Origin: Prorocentrum cordatum
Lineage: Eukaryota; Sar; Dinophyceae; Prorocentrales; Prorocentraceae
Reading direction: 5' to 3'
Length of the DNA stretch: 64,000 nt
Assembly: GCA_963575745.1 (NCBI GenBank)
Contig: CAUYUJ010020727.1
Span: 1 to 64,000, forward strand
Shown: piece by piece, positions 28,966 through 39,660 of the stretch
Position numbering within the stretch: position 1 is the first letter of the stretch
How the letters are laid out: each line of letters begins with the position of its first letter
Translations under genes and position numbers: made by a program
The notes under the pieces: model-generated
What the model saw: only the letters and a program-made list of their open reading frames with translations
Told to the model about the DNA's origin: nothing
The model's database searches: none

Positions 28966-30631
28966 GCAGGTTGACGAGATCATCGTCTTGGGCACAAAGC
29001 TGAATAGAACACTGGATGATTATCATGATATTCGATACAGACTGCAAAAAGGTATCTCAGCTTTTTGGCGGGATCGACGATATTATCAGAGTATGGTCAT
29101 TCCTTGGCGACGTAAATTCAAAAGATATGATGCAAGAGTGAGAGTTCAGATTCTTTATGGAGTTGAGGGTTCATCTTCTGATATTGGCGTATTGAGACTT
29201 CTACACAAGGAGGAGGGTAAGATGCTCTCTCGCATGTGCTGGCGCCAGAAGCGCAATGGAGAGAACTTCGCGACCTTCATGACACGTATGTTTCGACGTG
29301 GGCGCTCGATGCTACACAAGGAAGGGAAACCGTCCTTGGTCCAGCTGTACCTGCACAAGCAGTTCATGTGGGCCAAGGATATTGCCACGGAGTGCTTTGA
29401 AAATATGTCAGGCTCGCTGCAGGACTTGAGTATCCCTGCAACGGGAGGGTCTCAGTTGATTGGGAAGAGCGTGGAGGAGGAGATGATGGAGGTGGAGGTG
29501 GAGGAGCCTAACAGGAGGAAGAGGAAGAGTGCTCTCATCAGGGAGGCAAAACGAGCTTGTGAAGGGTTGTCTCAGAACACGTCCAGGTTGCAGGCCGGGG
29601 TCCAGGAGAAGCAGGTTCGTTTCCCAGGGAGAAAGCTTCGTTTTCGTGAAGGGGAGCATGTTGACCGAGGTGCTCAAAGTAGGCTTCTCATGCTGCATGC
29701 AGGTTTTGAATGGACTGATAGGCGGGATGACTTTATTGCGACCCTGGACACACAGAGTGCACGGGAGGTGACGAGAGCCAGGGGACAGTCAACCAATCTT
29801 CTGGGTATGTGTCCGTGGGCCAGAGTGTTCGAAGAGGTGGCGGGGAAGTACTGGATCGACGGTATTGCTTGGGATGAGGCTAGCTGGATATTCTTTGTGA
29901 GGACTGTCTTGAAGGACGCTCCTGAGATGTTGAACCTGTGTGTATTGAAAGACCCCATGCCCTGGAAGGAGTCGGAGGAGGAGGAGATGACTAAGAAGCA
30001 GGAGGACCCAGATAAGTTGGCCAAACGTCTCATTGCTATATTCCAGGATCATACTGAATTTGAGTTCGTGCCAGGGAAGATTTCTGTGGAACTGATGGGG
30101 GATTCGCAATGTGTTATCAGGTGGTTGGAGGGCTTGAGTAGTATCACTAATAGAAAGTATGCTAACCGTGTGATGTGGGCGCAGGATACTACAAACGATC
30201 TAGCCGACAGATGCGGACTACGAGCTGCCAATTTAGGACGGAATGTGTGGAAGTGGGTGTATAGGGAGGGCAATACTCGTGCCGATGAATTAACGTGGGC
30301 CGCGCGGAGAGGTGAATGTTTCGAACATTATGACACTTGTTTTCTTCAGGATGTGAAAGATTGTAAGGTTGTGATCTCGGGGATCAAAGGAGGCTTTGAT
30401 GGTGGGGGATCGTTTCTTGGCGTAGGCTGTGGCTGGTATCTGGATTGTCATGTGTGTAGTGCTCTCCCCTCCTCTTCTTACTATAATCAGACTGGCTGGC
30501 GCCAGAATGTAGGTCTCAAAAGCTTCCTTCTCCCAGCGCAATGCACTATCACAGAGGCTGAGCTTGAAGCTGCCCGAGAGCTCCTTTTAGGAGTGGTGCA
30601 TATCCTGAGTTTGTCAGGATATCCCCTGTAG
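28918..30631 (+). pseudogene. LINE 1 ORF2, thumb and RNase H part
   Basis: Continuation of ORF2 in the adjacent frame (the frame is open from 28844). LELKQVDEIIVLGTKLNRTL and RLQKGISAFWRDRRYYQ match the post-RT region of LINEs 2-5. A basic linker (NRRKRKS, KQVRFPGRKLRF) follows. The RNase H motifs come in permuted order: VELMGDSQCVIRWL (Asp 30111) and REGNTRADELT (Asp about 30286) first, then GGFDGGGSFLGVGCGW (Asp 30398) and TEAELEAARELL (Glu 30560). In standard RNase H the FDGG and Glu motifs come before the GDS and N..AD motifs. It ends at TAG 30629-30631. Confidence 0.75.
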
Positions 30632-30817
30632 GACTGGGTCTGGGGCTCCTAAGGAGCTTAACCCTGCCAGGACCCGCCTAGAACGCCTAGAACTCGGCTC
30701 TAGGGCTCCTGGATCCCACAGGAGCTCAGGGGGTGTCGGCGTCGCGGGGAAGCGGCGCGGCGGCCATCGCTGCCATCGACGAGTACGGCATCTTCCAGGC
30801 AAGCCAGGCCGCCTGCT

Positions 30818-31858
30818 TTGTGTGCTGTAATTGTTGTTGTTTTGCTTGTCGTGTGTGCAACGGCGGACGGGTACGACTTTTCAATACTTGCTAGACGTTT
30901 CCAGCTGGAGGATATTTCCCCGACTGTACCTTATTTGCAGTACTCACAGGATTACGGACAGAGACCAGATTCTGCTGTTGAGAGGGCGTCTCGGAAGAGG
31001 CAAATTCAGGATACCGAGCAAATTGTACGTGACCTTCCACTGGACGGGAGATTGAATACTGCCGACTCCACACCAGATAGTGATAGTCATTGTGTTGTCC
31101 CATCTTCATTTGTGAATATGAATACAGGACTCATGAATATGATGCAGACTCCTTCCAACGCAGCTGTGGCGGGAAATACAATCAACGGAGGGCGTGTGGG
31201 AGGGGCTCCAGCAGGTCAGGTCAGTCCTGGAGGTCAAGGATCTGGAGGCGCTCCTGTTGTTCCTAGAGGCCCAGCTCCACAAGGTGCTCTAGGGGGACCC
31301 CCAGGTATGCCCACGGAGGCACAACAAGCGGCGGCCCAAGCGGCTGTTGTCCCTGAAGGTGCTGGAGAGCGTCAGGGTATGCAGGGTGTTAGCGACGACG
31401 CCCAACGAAATGTCAAACATCGTGTCAACGGTCCTCAGGAGGCACTCTTGGGGGAACTCGAGGAGAAGCGAAAGAAACTCAGTGTGGTCTCGGACGAGGC
31501 CCCATCCTGGTTCAAGGCCTTCGCGGAGCTCAACGTACTCGAGAGCAAAGTTAGGCAACAAGAAAACGTCGAAATTAGGGCCGATATTCAGAGCATCTCG
31601 AACCGTCAGGAGGCCTCCGACATCAGGATGAGCAACTTGGAACGACAAATGCAGGATCTCAAGAAGAACCCCAGTGTGATATCAGGTGCTGCCTCGACCA
31701 CGGCACCTTCCTATGGAGGAGGCCCACCAGGACTCTCGGGACTATCCAGCTTCAATCCCAGCTATGTGGAGCTCACAGGCTGGACTGACTGGAACGGGAC
31801 AGCGGTGACACGTTCGGCCAGTATGATGAGACACGGACGCTGCACAATTCATCACTAA
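30818..31858 (+). pseudogene. LINE 2 ORF1, N-terminal part
   Basis: The frame opens with TTG; no convincing ATG precedes the protein-like sequence, as in LINE 1. It contains YDFSILARRFQLED, a Gly/Pro/Ala-rich disordered region (GGAPVVPRGPAPQGALG), a basic stretch (KHRVNGPQEALLGELEEKRK) and a coiled coil (LESKVRQQENVEIRADIQS and SNLERQMQDLKK). It then reaches SYVELTGWTDWNGTAVTRSA, equivalent to WISLQGWTSGD in LINE 1, before the frame is lost near 31835. The stop at 31856-31858 is thus premature. Confidence 0.65.
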
Positions 31859-32432
31859 TTTGAAGACGGCCATCGCTGCAGAGGATGAAGCTAGGATCGA
31901 TTACGAGGGCACATTACGTATGAATGGAAGTAGAATGATGTTGAGTACGATCAAAATCAAATTCATTGTAGGAACCGACTCTTCGACACTATACAACGTG
32001 AAGCGTGCTTTTGATGATGCTTTAACTCCGAATCCCCAGAGGAATGCGGCTCAGGTTTCGAGGTCACCTCCAGACTATGACAGCATGTTCCAGGGCATGT
32101 TACAACGACCCAGTCGGGTCCGCGTACGGATAGAAGCTCCACCATGGAAACGTGATCATATCGGAGCTGTGGGACGCTTCTACGGGACATACCGCGAGTG
32201 TACCAACAGTGAGGCCATGGAGATCAGGGGGGAGACAGGATCGGGACCCAACGGACGGAGCACAATGTGGACCAAGCCGCAGGATCCTCAGCATCGACCT
32301 GTGGAACTGGCATCCTTTCGTATCAATACGGGGTGGACAGTGGACCGCGAGATCTGGGAGGGTGTACTTATGCGCAGCGGTGTGACGACTACATACGACA
32401 CATTTGTTGCGAGTCTTGCCGGCAGGGTGTGA
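31836..32432 (+). pseudogene. LINE 2 ORF1, C-terminal part
   Basis: After a 1-nt shift the ORF1 C-terminal domain continues (AAQFITNLKTAIAAEDEA), with LSTIKIKFIVGTDSSTLYNV and VRVRIEAPPWKRDHIGAVGR, equivalent to IKFILESSITKDQ and VKVETAPWKVQQIQA of LINE 1. It closes at a TGA (32430-32432) that is in the same frame as ORF2. The shared layout with LINEs 1 and 4 argues that the break inside ORF1 is a mutation, whereas the terminal UGA is conserved. Confidence 0.65.
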
Positions 32433-32472
32433 CGGTGCAGAGGTGCCAGTCGGGCTGGTGGCCCCACAGCCC
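32430..32472 (+). promoter_or_regulatory. Candidate UGA readthrough site, LINE 2
   Basis: The ORF1 stop TGA is followed by CGG TGC. The frame stays open from 32433 into ORF2 (first ATG 32499). A possible stem, GGGCTG (32452-32457) with CAGCCC (32467-32472), lies 19 nt downstream. The nine bases TGACGGTGC are identical to those at the LINE 4 junction. Confidence 0.55.
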
Positions 32473-35400
32473 AGCATAGGCTAGGCACCCAGAATCTTAT
32501 GAAACAAGGGGCTACAGCAGATCGGGGATTTGCTTGCATGAGGGCACTTCTTTCTCACGGCTGTGAAGTGTTCTGTTTACAGGAGTGTGAACACTTACCG
32601 TCCAATTCAATTCAGCTGCTTGGCTGGCACCTAGTTTATTCAAGTGACAGGAAGGCTTCCATAGCTTTGAGGGGGAAGTCTTGTCACAACATAGTTCGTT
32701 CTTGGAATAATCATGCTCGTCTTGCTATTGTGTGCTTGCGTCATCCGTGTATCTTTCTTGTCTCTGCGTACTTTCCGAATAGATCGGAGAATCGTTCATT
32801 GGAGGTGGCTTTTGAGATGCTGAAAACAATCGAAACAACTTATCGGAGGTGGAAGGAGGAGTGCAGATACACATGTGAGCTTGTGATTGCAGGGGATTTT
32901 AATGTTGAGCTTGCGCCCGACATCACCTGTTCAGGAGGCACGGTGACTGGAGGCGCTGTGCAGATTCTCGACGGGAGGGGATATGGGAATGATACGGAGG
33001 ATAGACGGTGGGAGGAGGACATGTGGCGATCTCAGCTGCAGGAGTGGCTATGTCGGATGCGCTTGCTGGCAGTCAATTCTCTTGGCTCGCCGTACTCTCG
33101 GCAGCCGACCTTCGTGCATCGTGCGAACAATGCTCGACGCAAGTCTGGGGCGAAGACTATTGCGCCAAAAGTGCTTGACTATCTCATGGTCCCACAATCC
33201 TGGGAGGGTGACTTGGTTGAATGCCGAACGGATTGGATCCCAGAGACCCCGACTACCAACTTCTCGGATCACGCCTGTGTCTACGCCGAGTTCCAGATGC
33301 AGAACCCTCAGGTCACGAAATATCAAGGCCCCCCTAGCCACCACACAAGCCACAAAGAGTTCCAATCGTATCGGGAGGAGGCTCAATTCCAGGTCCTGGC
33401 GGACGTACAGATCCCGACGGTGCCCCCACAACGTATTGCTGGAACGATTGCTGGACATGCGTTACCACTCCTCACGGTGAGGGCCCCCAGGTACTCCAGA
33501 GGGCTCCCACCAAGTAGGACTCCTCAACATGCCGAGCTGGAGGTACAACTCAGAGAGGCACGTGCTAGGAAGGACAGAGCGTTGGCTCGAGACCTTCGAC
33601 GTCGCATCAGACCGCTGGCGCGGGAATATCGCCGACGGAAGGTGGAGTGGGAGGCACTACCATCTAGGAAGGGGAGGAGGACACGTGTGACGGAGTTGAG
33701 GGTGACGGACACTGGGGGAGGGGATATGGGACCTACGACTATGATGACGGAGGACAGGGAACTGTGGGCGGAGGAGGTGGAGCGATATGCTGTGCAGAGT
33801 ATGACTTGTGATGACTCCAGAGCCCGCAATCGGGAGCTTGTGTCCACACTGCGTCGCCATGCATCTCAATCAACAGCCTCTTCGGACAACGCACTTACGA
33901 TCACATACTCTACTATTCTGCAGGCGCGGAGCAGGCTCCGAACAGGACGGGCCTGTGGGCCCGACGGCATCTCGGTTGAACTTCTCAAGGCTCTTTCGTG
34001 GAGGTCAGTGCGTTCTATTGGTAAGGTTTTCTCTGATATATTCAACGGGCTTCGCCCGACGCCAAGGGAATGGCAGGAAGTATACCTAACACTTATGCCG
34101 AAAACGAGTAATCTGGAAACATTGCGACAAACAAGGAACCTGCTTGTTGGAAATACCTTGGCCAAGTGGTATCTCACGTGCGTGACGATTTTACTGGAAA
34201 GATGTGTGGAACCCTTCATGAGTAATATGGCGGTTTACGGTTTTACCAGCGGACGGCGTTGCTGGGAGATTTCATCGGCCATGAAATGTATTGCACAGCA
34301 TGCTTCCACATGGGGGCGAGATCAGACGGCGTGGCTCCTCAGCTGTGACATCGAGCGGGCGTTCGATGCTGTGACGCTGCCGACAGTCTCGAGAGCGATG
34401 ACGGCCCTGGGGATCAGTGCACGGTTACAGTATGCGTTATTGGAGCCTCTCTCATCTACCTCATGCACGGTGCTGTTTGAAGGGGTGACAATCCCGAATG
34501 TGCAGTGGGATAGGTCGCTCCGGACGGGGGGCACCGAATCACCTATCTCGTTTACTATTGTCACTATTGCAATGTGGCGGGATGTGATTGCTCGCCTGGA
34601 CCAGCGCGGTGTCGGAGTCGAGATGCCATGCCATGATGATCACTGTCGGTATGCACGATGGAATCATGCTCTCTGGGCTGACAATATTTTTCTGGCCGCC
34701 AAGTCAGCATCGGAGGCGCAGGTAGCAGCCGCTGCCTTCACTACTGCTCTCAGGGATTGGGGGGTGGAGTGGAAGGAGGAGAGTTTAGAAATGATGGTGT
34801 GTGGTACTCAGTACACTGATGCGGTCACGGTTCAGATTGGCTCGCGGATTGTACCTTTCAAGCATGTTGAGAGTTTGAATGTGCTGGGGTATCAGATTCC
34901 CAGAAGTTTCACTGCTACCCGCACGGATGTGCAGGAGCGCGTCCCGCAGGCCCGAAGGGCATTCTTTGCGCAGGTGCAGTATTTTACGTGCAGGGCGCTG
35001 CCTCTGGTGAAGAAGTTTCGTCGATATCAATCGACTGTGCAGAGCCGCCTTTTATATGCAGCAGAGGCCATCACGATTGACAGTGAGTGTGTGAGGGTTA
35101 TCCATGCGTTCGAGGGTATGTGTCTTCTGAGAATGTCAGGAAGGAGGAAGCCAGGAAATGTGGGGTGGGAGGTCAGGACAATCTTCTGCGATGGGGGTTT
35201 CCCATCGGCTGTGCAGATGCTGTGCTGGAAGAGCTGGGGCATGATGCGCTCCACGAGGCAATATTTACTATCTTTGGAGGAGGACAGGACGGCAAGGACG
35301 GAGGTTGAGGTGGAGGGATCAACGACTCAACGTGCTAAACGTGTTCGCTTTGCGGAGGGACGGGGGGAGGATGTTCCTGCTACGACTATGATGGAGGTGG

Positions 35401-36836
35401 AGGGGAGGATTACGGATATGGAGAGACGGCTGGAGGATCTATGCACGCAGGTCGCCTGTTCCATTGCCCGCTCACAGCCGATGCCCTCTGGAGAGGGAGC
35501 AGCCCATGCTCTCAGAGACGAGCCACTTGCCGTCTCAAGAGGGAGGAGGGCCTTTCGCGACTCCCGACGTGCACTTATGATGTACAATGTGGGCTGGATC
35601 ACGGCTCGCGACACAATAACAGAGGTTCTACGACAACACGGCAACAGGGCCTTATCTAGTTCGGGCAAACGGCTTCGTGGAGGCCCTGTGTCTGTGGGCG
35701 GACGGTCTTGGCAGTTCCCATGCATTCAGTTCTTTGGGGAAAAGTGGTGGGAGTCTGTACGGGGTGATTGGGTTCAGTTCTTGGAGGTATGGAAGCAACT
35801 CCTTATACAATACAACAAAACTAAGGTCTATGATTACTTTGTGGTGTCTTGGAAGGGCTCTCCTAATGGACCTCGAGGCTCCCCTGAGGCTCGAGAGAAG
35901 GCCGATACTGAGACGGTCGACACCGCGACCAACCCTCTGCACCCCAAGTATGACCCCAAAGAGTCCGCCAAGCTTGCAATACGTTATGCTATGATCCAGG
36001 AGCGTGCGACTGTGTGGGATATATCATCAGAGGGTTTTGCTGTTGAGTTCAAGGGTGACTCACTACTTATCTGCTCCTGGCTCCAGGGTAAATGGAGATG
36101 TGAGAATCGGGGCTACTGCAAGAGGACAGCGGCCATGATTGATTGTACCTTTGAGCTCGCTGCGTGTTTCAATCTGAGGCCTGCTGCCTTGGGACGCGAG
36201 ATATGGAGACACGAATTCAGGGAGGACAATACACGAGCGGATGAATTGACGCATGAGGCCAGATATGGCCGCACATTCTACAGAACTCATTGTTATCTAT
36301 ATCCATTCGAAACTTATCTCGTACCGTTCGCTATCAGGGGAGGCTTTGATGGCGGGGTTGACCAGCAAGGATCAGGATGTGGTTTCTGGCTTCAGATCGG
36401 CTTAATCAATACTCAGTGCAATCCCAGTGAGATAGGCATCGCTTCCGCGAGAACCGTGGGCCCCTTCCCTGCTGGGCATGAGTTTGCTGTTTCTAGTGCC
36501 GTGCCCCTCGTTTGGAGGGATGTGGCCGAGGCCGCGTGGCTCCTCGAAGGAGCTACAGTCACAGAATGTGAACTGTCGGCAGCCGAAGCGCTGCTCAGCG
36601 CTGCCCGTGTGTTGCTGCGGGACCGGTCCTCGCCCAGCTGCACCCAGCTGGGAACGCGAGTCCAAACAAACAAACAAACCAAGGTTGACGGTTTACCGCC
36701 GGCGCCCAGTTTCCCAATACGCGTGGCTCCAGGGTGCGCGAAGCGCTTCGGCAGAGCTTCGGAAGAGCTTCGGCCGTTCTTCCAGGCTCCTAGGCAGATC
36801 GTCCTTGCGCGCTTTGCAGGGCTCCACGCATCGTAA
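32433..36836 (+). CDS. LINE 2 ORF2, endonuclease-RT-RNase H
   Basis: Continuous frame of about 1467 codons after the UGA (1445 from the first ATG at 32499). The EEP endonuclease has CLQECEH (Glu near 32581), VIAGDFNVE (about 32884-32910) and NFSDHACV (about 33259). RT has GRACGPDGISVELLKALS, LLSCDIERAFDAV, RTGGTESPISF and ALWADNIFL (WADN 34674-34685). The post-RT region includes KRVRFAEG. RNase H is permuted: VEFKGDSLLICSWL (Asp 36057), REDNTRADELT, GGFDGGVDQQGSGCGF (Asp 36348), TVTECELSAAEALL (Glu 36570). The element ends at 36676 without its own stop, and the frame runs 160 bp into flanking repeat before ending at 36834-36836. Confidence 0.85.
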   Translation, partial: RCRGASRAGGPTAQHRLGTQNLMKQGATADRGFACMRALLSHGCEVFCLQECEHLPSNSIQLLGWHLVYSSDRKASIALRGKSCHNIVRSWNNHARLAIVCLRHPCIFLVSAYFPNRSENRSLEVAFEMLKTIETTYRRWKEECRYTCELVIAGDFNVELAPDITCSGGTVTGGAVQILDGRGYGNDTEDRRWEEDMWRSQLQEWLCRMRLLAVNSLGSPYSRQPTFVHRANNARRKSGAKTIAPKVLDYLMVPQSWEGDLVECRTDWIPETPTTNFSDHACVYAEFQMQNPQVTKYQGPPSHHTSHKEFQSYREEAQFQVLADVQIPTVPPQRIAGTIAGHALPLLTVRAPRYSRGLPPSRTPQHAELEVQLREARARKDRALARDLRRRIRPLAREYRRRKVEWEALPSRKGRRTRVTELRVTDTGGGDMGPTTMMTEDRELWAEEVERYAVQSMTCDDSRARNRELVSTLRRHASQSTASSDNALTITYSTILQARSRLRTGRACGPDGISVELLKALSWRSVRSIGKVFSDIFNGLRPTPREWQEVYLTLMPKTSNLETLRQTRNLLVGNTLAKWYLTCVTILLERCVEPFMSNMAVYGFTSGRRCWEISSAMKCIAQHASTWGRDQTAWLLSCDIERAFDAVTLPTVSRAMTALGISARLQYALLEPLSSTSCTVLFEGVTIPNVQWDRSLRTGGTESPISFTIVTIAMWRDVIARLDQRGVGVEMPCHDDHCRYARWNHALWADNIFLAAKSASEAQVAAAAFTTALRDWGVEWKEESLEMMVCGTQYTDAVTVQIGSRIVPFKHVESLNVLGYQIPRSFTATRTDVQERVPQARRAFFAQVQYFTCRALPLVKKFRRYQSTVQSRLLYAAEAITIDSECVRVIHAFEGMCLLRMSGRRKPGNVGWEVRTIFCDGGFPSAVQMLCWKSWGMMRSTRQYLLSLEEDRTARTEVEVEGSTTQRAKRVRFAEGRGEDVPATTMMEVEGRITDMERRLEDLCTQVACSIARSQPMPSGEGAAHALRDEPLAVSRGRRAFRDSRRALMMYNVGWITARDTITEVLRQHGNRALSSSGKRLRGGPVSVGGRSWQFPCIQFFGEKWWESVRGDWVQFLEVWKQLLIQYNKTKVYDYFVVSWKGSPNGPRGSPEAREKADTETVDTATNPLHPKYDPKESAKLAIRYAMIQERATVWDISSEGFAVEFKGDSLLICSWLQGKWRCENRGYCKRTAAMIDCTFELAACFNLRPAALGREIWRHEFREDNTRADELTHEARYGRTFYRTHCYLYPFETYLVPFAIRGGFDGGVDQQGSGCGFWLQIGLINTQCNPSEIGIASARTVGPFPAGHEFAVSSAVPLVWRDVAEAAWLLEGATVTECELSAAEALLSAARVLLRDRSSPSCTQLGTRVQTNKQTKVDGLPPAPSFPIRVAPGCAKRFGRASEELRPFFQAPRQIVLARFAGLHAS

Positions 36837-38182
36837 AAGGCGCCCCTGCAAGCGTCTCCTGCGAGGTTTCCAGCGTCCCGCGCATCGTTTCAGGCGGCCT
36901 GGCAGAGGTCTCCGTGCGGCGTTCCGCGCTTGGCTTCGCTATCCGGGTTTTGAACGCTTAAAAGTGGAAGCTACCAAGTACCGCGTAGCTTTCCGGCATC
37001 GATGAGCTAGAAGAATTCGGGCGCGCGCTGGAGCTAGTTGGCCGACCTGGCCCCGACAGACAATATGCGAACTTTGGATCGGTTAGACTTTCTTTGTGAG
37101 AGATTTGAACATTCGTTTTAAGAACCGTATTTTCCGCACCCGTACTGGGTTTTGTCGCTTCTGCCAATGAATTCCCAGGTTGGTAGCTGCAGTATTACTA
37201 TTAAAACACTTGGCGGAACCGTCGTTCGGTGAGAACTAAAAACATATGTTTTTCGAGTTTTCAGCTCACGTATCAGAAAAGCTGCTGCCACGTGTTTTAA
37301 GCAGCTCCGTGCAAGAACAGAGCTCTACGAGGCTCGCAGCGGTAACCTGGTTGGCGGTTCACCGCCGGCTCCCAGGTTCTCGGAGAGCTCCCTGGAAGCT
37401 AGAGGGTTTTAGAGAAGCAGCCCGACGGTAGTGGTGCCCGCCAGCAGCCCATCTCCGCCCCTCCACGATCCTTGCAGGAACTCGCTCGACCCAGCAGCGG
37501 GCTCGAGCGCGCTTCCAGCCGGCGTCCGCGTGAATGCACTCCTGCAGGCAAGCGTGGAAGCGATGCTGGCAGCGCTTCAGAAGCGTCTCTGGGGAGCACC
37601 CTGCAGCTCTCCAGAAATGATGCCCCGTCCCAGAGGTTCTTCGCTCTCCGGGTTTTGGACGCTGCCAGGTTCCGGCGCGACTCCGGTGAGACGGCAACGG
37701 GTCCAGGAGATCTTCCGGCAAGCTTCCAAGCAAGCCAGCACGCGCGCAGGTACGCCTAGACGCGTTCCTGGCAGCGCTTCAGCTGCGCTGCAGGGGAGCA
37801 CCCCAGAGCTCTCCAGAAACGATTTCTCGTTCCCGAGGGCGTCTTCGCTCTCCGGTTTTTTCCCGGAGAGCTCGCTGAGAGCTAAAGGGTTTGAGATTAG
37901 AAGCTGGACGGTGGTGGTGCCCGCCAGGAGCTCTTCCACGGCGGTCCACGTTCCCCGCAGCAACTCGCCCTCTCCGGGTTTTGGACGCTTTCCCACCTTC
38001 CGGGGAGCTCGCTGAAAGCTAAAGGGTTTAAGATTAGAAGACGGACGGTGGTGGTGCCCGCCAGGAGCTCTTTAACGGCGGTCCACGTTCCCCGCAGCAA
38101 CTCGCCCGGCCCGGCAGCGTGTCCCGGAGAGATTCTGGCACGCGTGCTTGCACGCGTGGAGGTTCTCTTACTGGTAAGAGTA
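36677..38182. repeat. Mosaic of repeat modules after LINE 2
   Basis: Begins with the right half of the 34-nt hairpin. Then follow GC-rich text with CTCCGGGTTTTGGACGCT (about 36935 and 37650), a second leader type (AACATTCGTTTTAAGAACCG, about 37100-37230, related to 41200-41330), a variant hairpin GCGGTAACC...CACCGCCGG near 37340-37368, and repeated GGACGGTGGTGGTGCCCGCC modules at about 37410, 37905 and 38040. No credible gene; frames here are short and not conserved. Confidence 0.7.
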
Positions 38183-39166
38183 ACTCGTAGAGCTTCCCTT
38201 AGCAAGTTATTGCTGGAAGCTTAAGAGTAATTCTGGAGCGCTGGAGAGCTAGTTGGCTCGAAAAAGAAGAACTGAACTTTTCACAACTTTTGGTCAGTTG
38301 AAAATTTTGTTCTCGAAATTTGACAATTCGTTTGAGCTCTTCTCCCCGTGATATTCGATCTTATTCCCGCTCGCCATCTTGATCTCAGCTCGATCGGGTA
38401 CCTTTTACTGCCAAAAAGCAAACTGGCGGGATCGGCGGTTTCGGGTCATTTTGTTTCGCGGTGACGGTTTTCTCAAGATAACTCGAGCTGTAGGACAGCT
38501 ACAGAGCTGGTAGGCACTTAATCGATGTAGAATGGAAAGGCGCGTTCGCCTGTCGAGTCTAGAGGCCTGAACTCGGTCTGTTAGCCGAGCTAGGTGCGCA
38601 AACCTATTCGTATTATTCGAGTCATCTTGACAGGCGCTCTCGGTTTTCTGTACTTAAACTCGAGCTGTAGGATAGCTACAGAGCTAATATTCACAGGAAC
38701 TGATTCAGAATCATCAGTTGCGTTTGTCTGTCGAACCCAGAGCTCTGAACTCGGTTTGCTGCCCGATCTAGAATCACAAAATTATTCGTATTGGTCGAGT
38801 CATCTTGAGAAGTGCTTCGGTTTTCTTCACTCAACTCGCGCTGAGGGGGGCTACAGTGCTGGTGGTCACAGGAATCGATTTGAAGAGATCAGGCGTGCCC
38901 GCCTGTCGAATCCAGAGCTCGGAACTCGGTCTGCTGCCCGAACTAGGTCCGCATAATTATTGTATTGTTCGAGTCATCCTGAGAGGTGCTGTCGGTTTTC
39001 CGCACTTAACTCGGGCTGTAGGGGTGGTAATGAGGAGTCGATTCGCAGACATCAGACGCGTCCGCCTATCGCATTCAGAGGTCAAACAAATATTCACTAT
39101 GAGTCGGAATGTTGGTAGGTGCTGTCGGTTGTCTCAACTGAAGTCGAGCTAGGAAGCTCTACGAGT
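38183..39166 (+). repeat. Repeat block bounded by inverted ends
   Basis: The block starts ACTCGTAGAGCTTCC (38183-38197) and ends with the exact inverted complement GGAAGCTCTACGAGT (39152-39166). Inside are the leader module (38220-38440) and about four satellite monomers of roughly 178 bp. The 34-nt hairpin follows at 39169-39202. The same end pair bounds other blocks (starts near 22582, 45195, 51093 and 51330; ends at 46165, 48675, 49562, 50735, 52449 and 53268), so it may be a non-autonomous element with terminal inverted repeats. Confidence 0.65.
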
Positions 39167-39210
39167 CCCCGGCGGTTACCAAGGTTGACGGTTTACCGCC
39201 GGCGCCCAGT

Positions 39211-39660
39211 GCACAGAATAGACAAAGAGTGGAAAAATTGAGATTTTTCGAAAATCTTCAAATTCGATGTTTTCGATGTTCATATTCGCTCAGTTTCTGG
39301 AAGTGAACTCATGCAAAAAATGATCGAGAGAGCTTAGCTGCTGTCAGAGAAGAGTTTATATGTCAATGCGACGCGCAAAAATCTGCTCTAGCTCATCGAT
39401 GCCGAAGAGCTCTACGAGATACTAGCTCCAGCCCGCGCCCGAATTTCTCTCTAGCTCATCGATTCCCAAGAGCTCTACGAGGTATCCCTCTAGCTTATCG
39501 ATGCCGAAAAGCTCTACGAGGTATTCTTCTTAGCTCTTCCCCGAAGAGCTCTACGAGGTATTCCTCTTAGCTCATCTTGCCGAAGAGCTCTACGAGGTAC
39601 TAGCTGCACCCCACGCCCGAATTCGCTAGCTCATCGATGGCGAAGAGCTCTACGAGGTAC
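39211..39660. repeat. Palindrome spacer with AGCTCTACGAG repeats
   Basis: AT-rich unique sequence (39211-39385), then six degenerate units of 40-70 bp (about 39386-39660), each with CTAGCTCATCGATGCCGAAG-like sequence and AGCTCTACGAGGTA. The unit core reuses the block end motif AGCTCTACGAG. It sits between a forward and an inverted copy of the repeat block. No gene. Confidence 0.75.

Larger units (their letters stand above)
24617..30725 (+). mobile_element. LINE 1: near full-length LINE
   Basis: A non-LTR retrotransposon with a 5' UTR (24617-24861), ORF1 (24862-26286), ORF2 with endonuclease, reverse transcriptase and RNase H (26287-30631, one frameshift near 28920) and a short 3' region. The 3' region holds two hairpins with the same stem (GCTCCT/AGGAGC at 30645-30657 and 30705-30725). 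It starts directly after the ACCAAGGTTG that follows LINE A, so it may have inserted in the same target. A 3' A/C-rich tail and right target duplication are not visible; LINE 2 follows at once, so the junction is approximate. Confidence 0.75.
30726..36676 (+). mobile_element. LINE 2: near full-length LINE
   Basis: ORF1 is frameshifted once near 31835, and ORF2 is intact through RNase H. The 3' end is an (AAAC)n tail at 36663-36676, immediately followed by AACCAAGGTTG and the right half of the 34-nt hairpin (36677-36702), so the element sits in the usual landing site. The 5' end abuts LINE 1, and no left target duplication is visible, suggesting a nested or deleted junction; the start given is approximate. 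Confidence 0.75.

Noticed and set aside
35327-35360. KRVRF (LINE 2) and KQVRF (LINE 1) as PP1-docking RVxF motifs
   Set aside because: The motif is short and frequent by chance, and it is absent from LINEs 3 and 4; a basic linker is a sufficient description.
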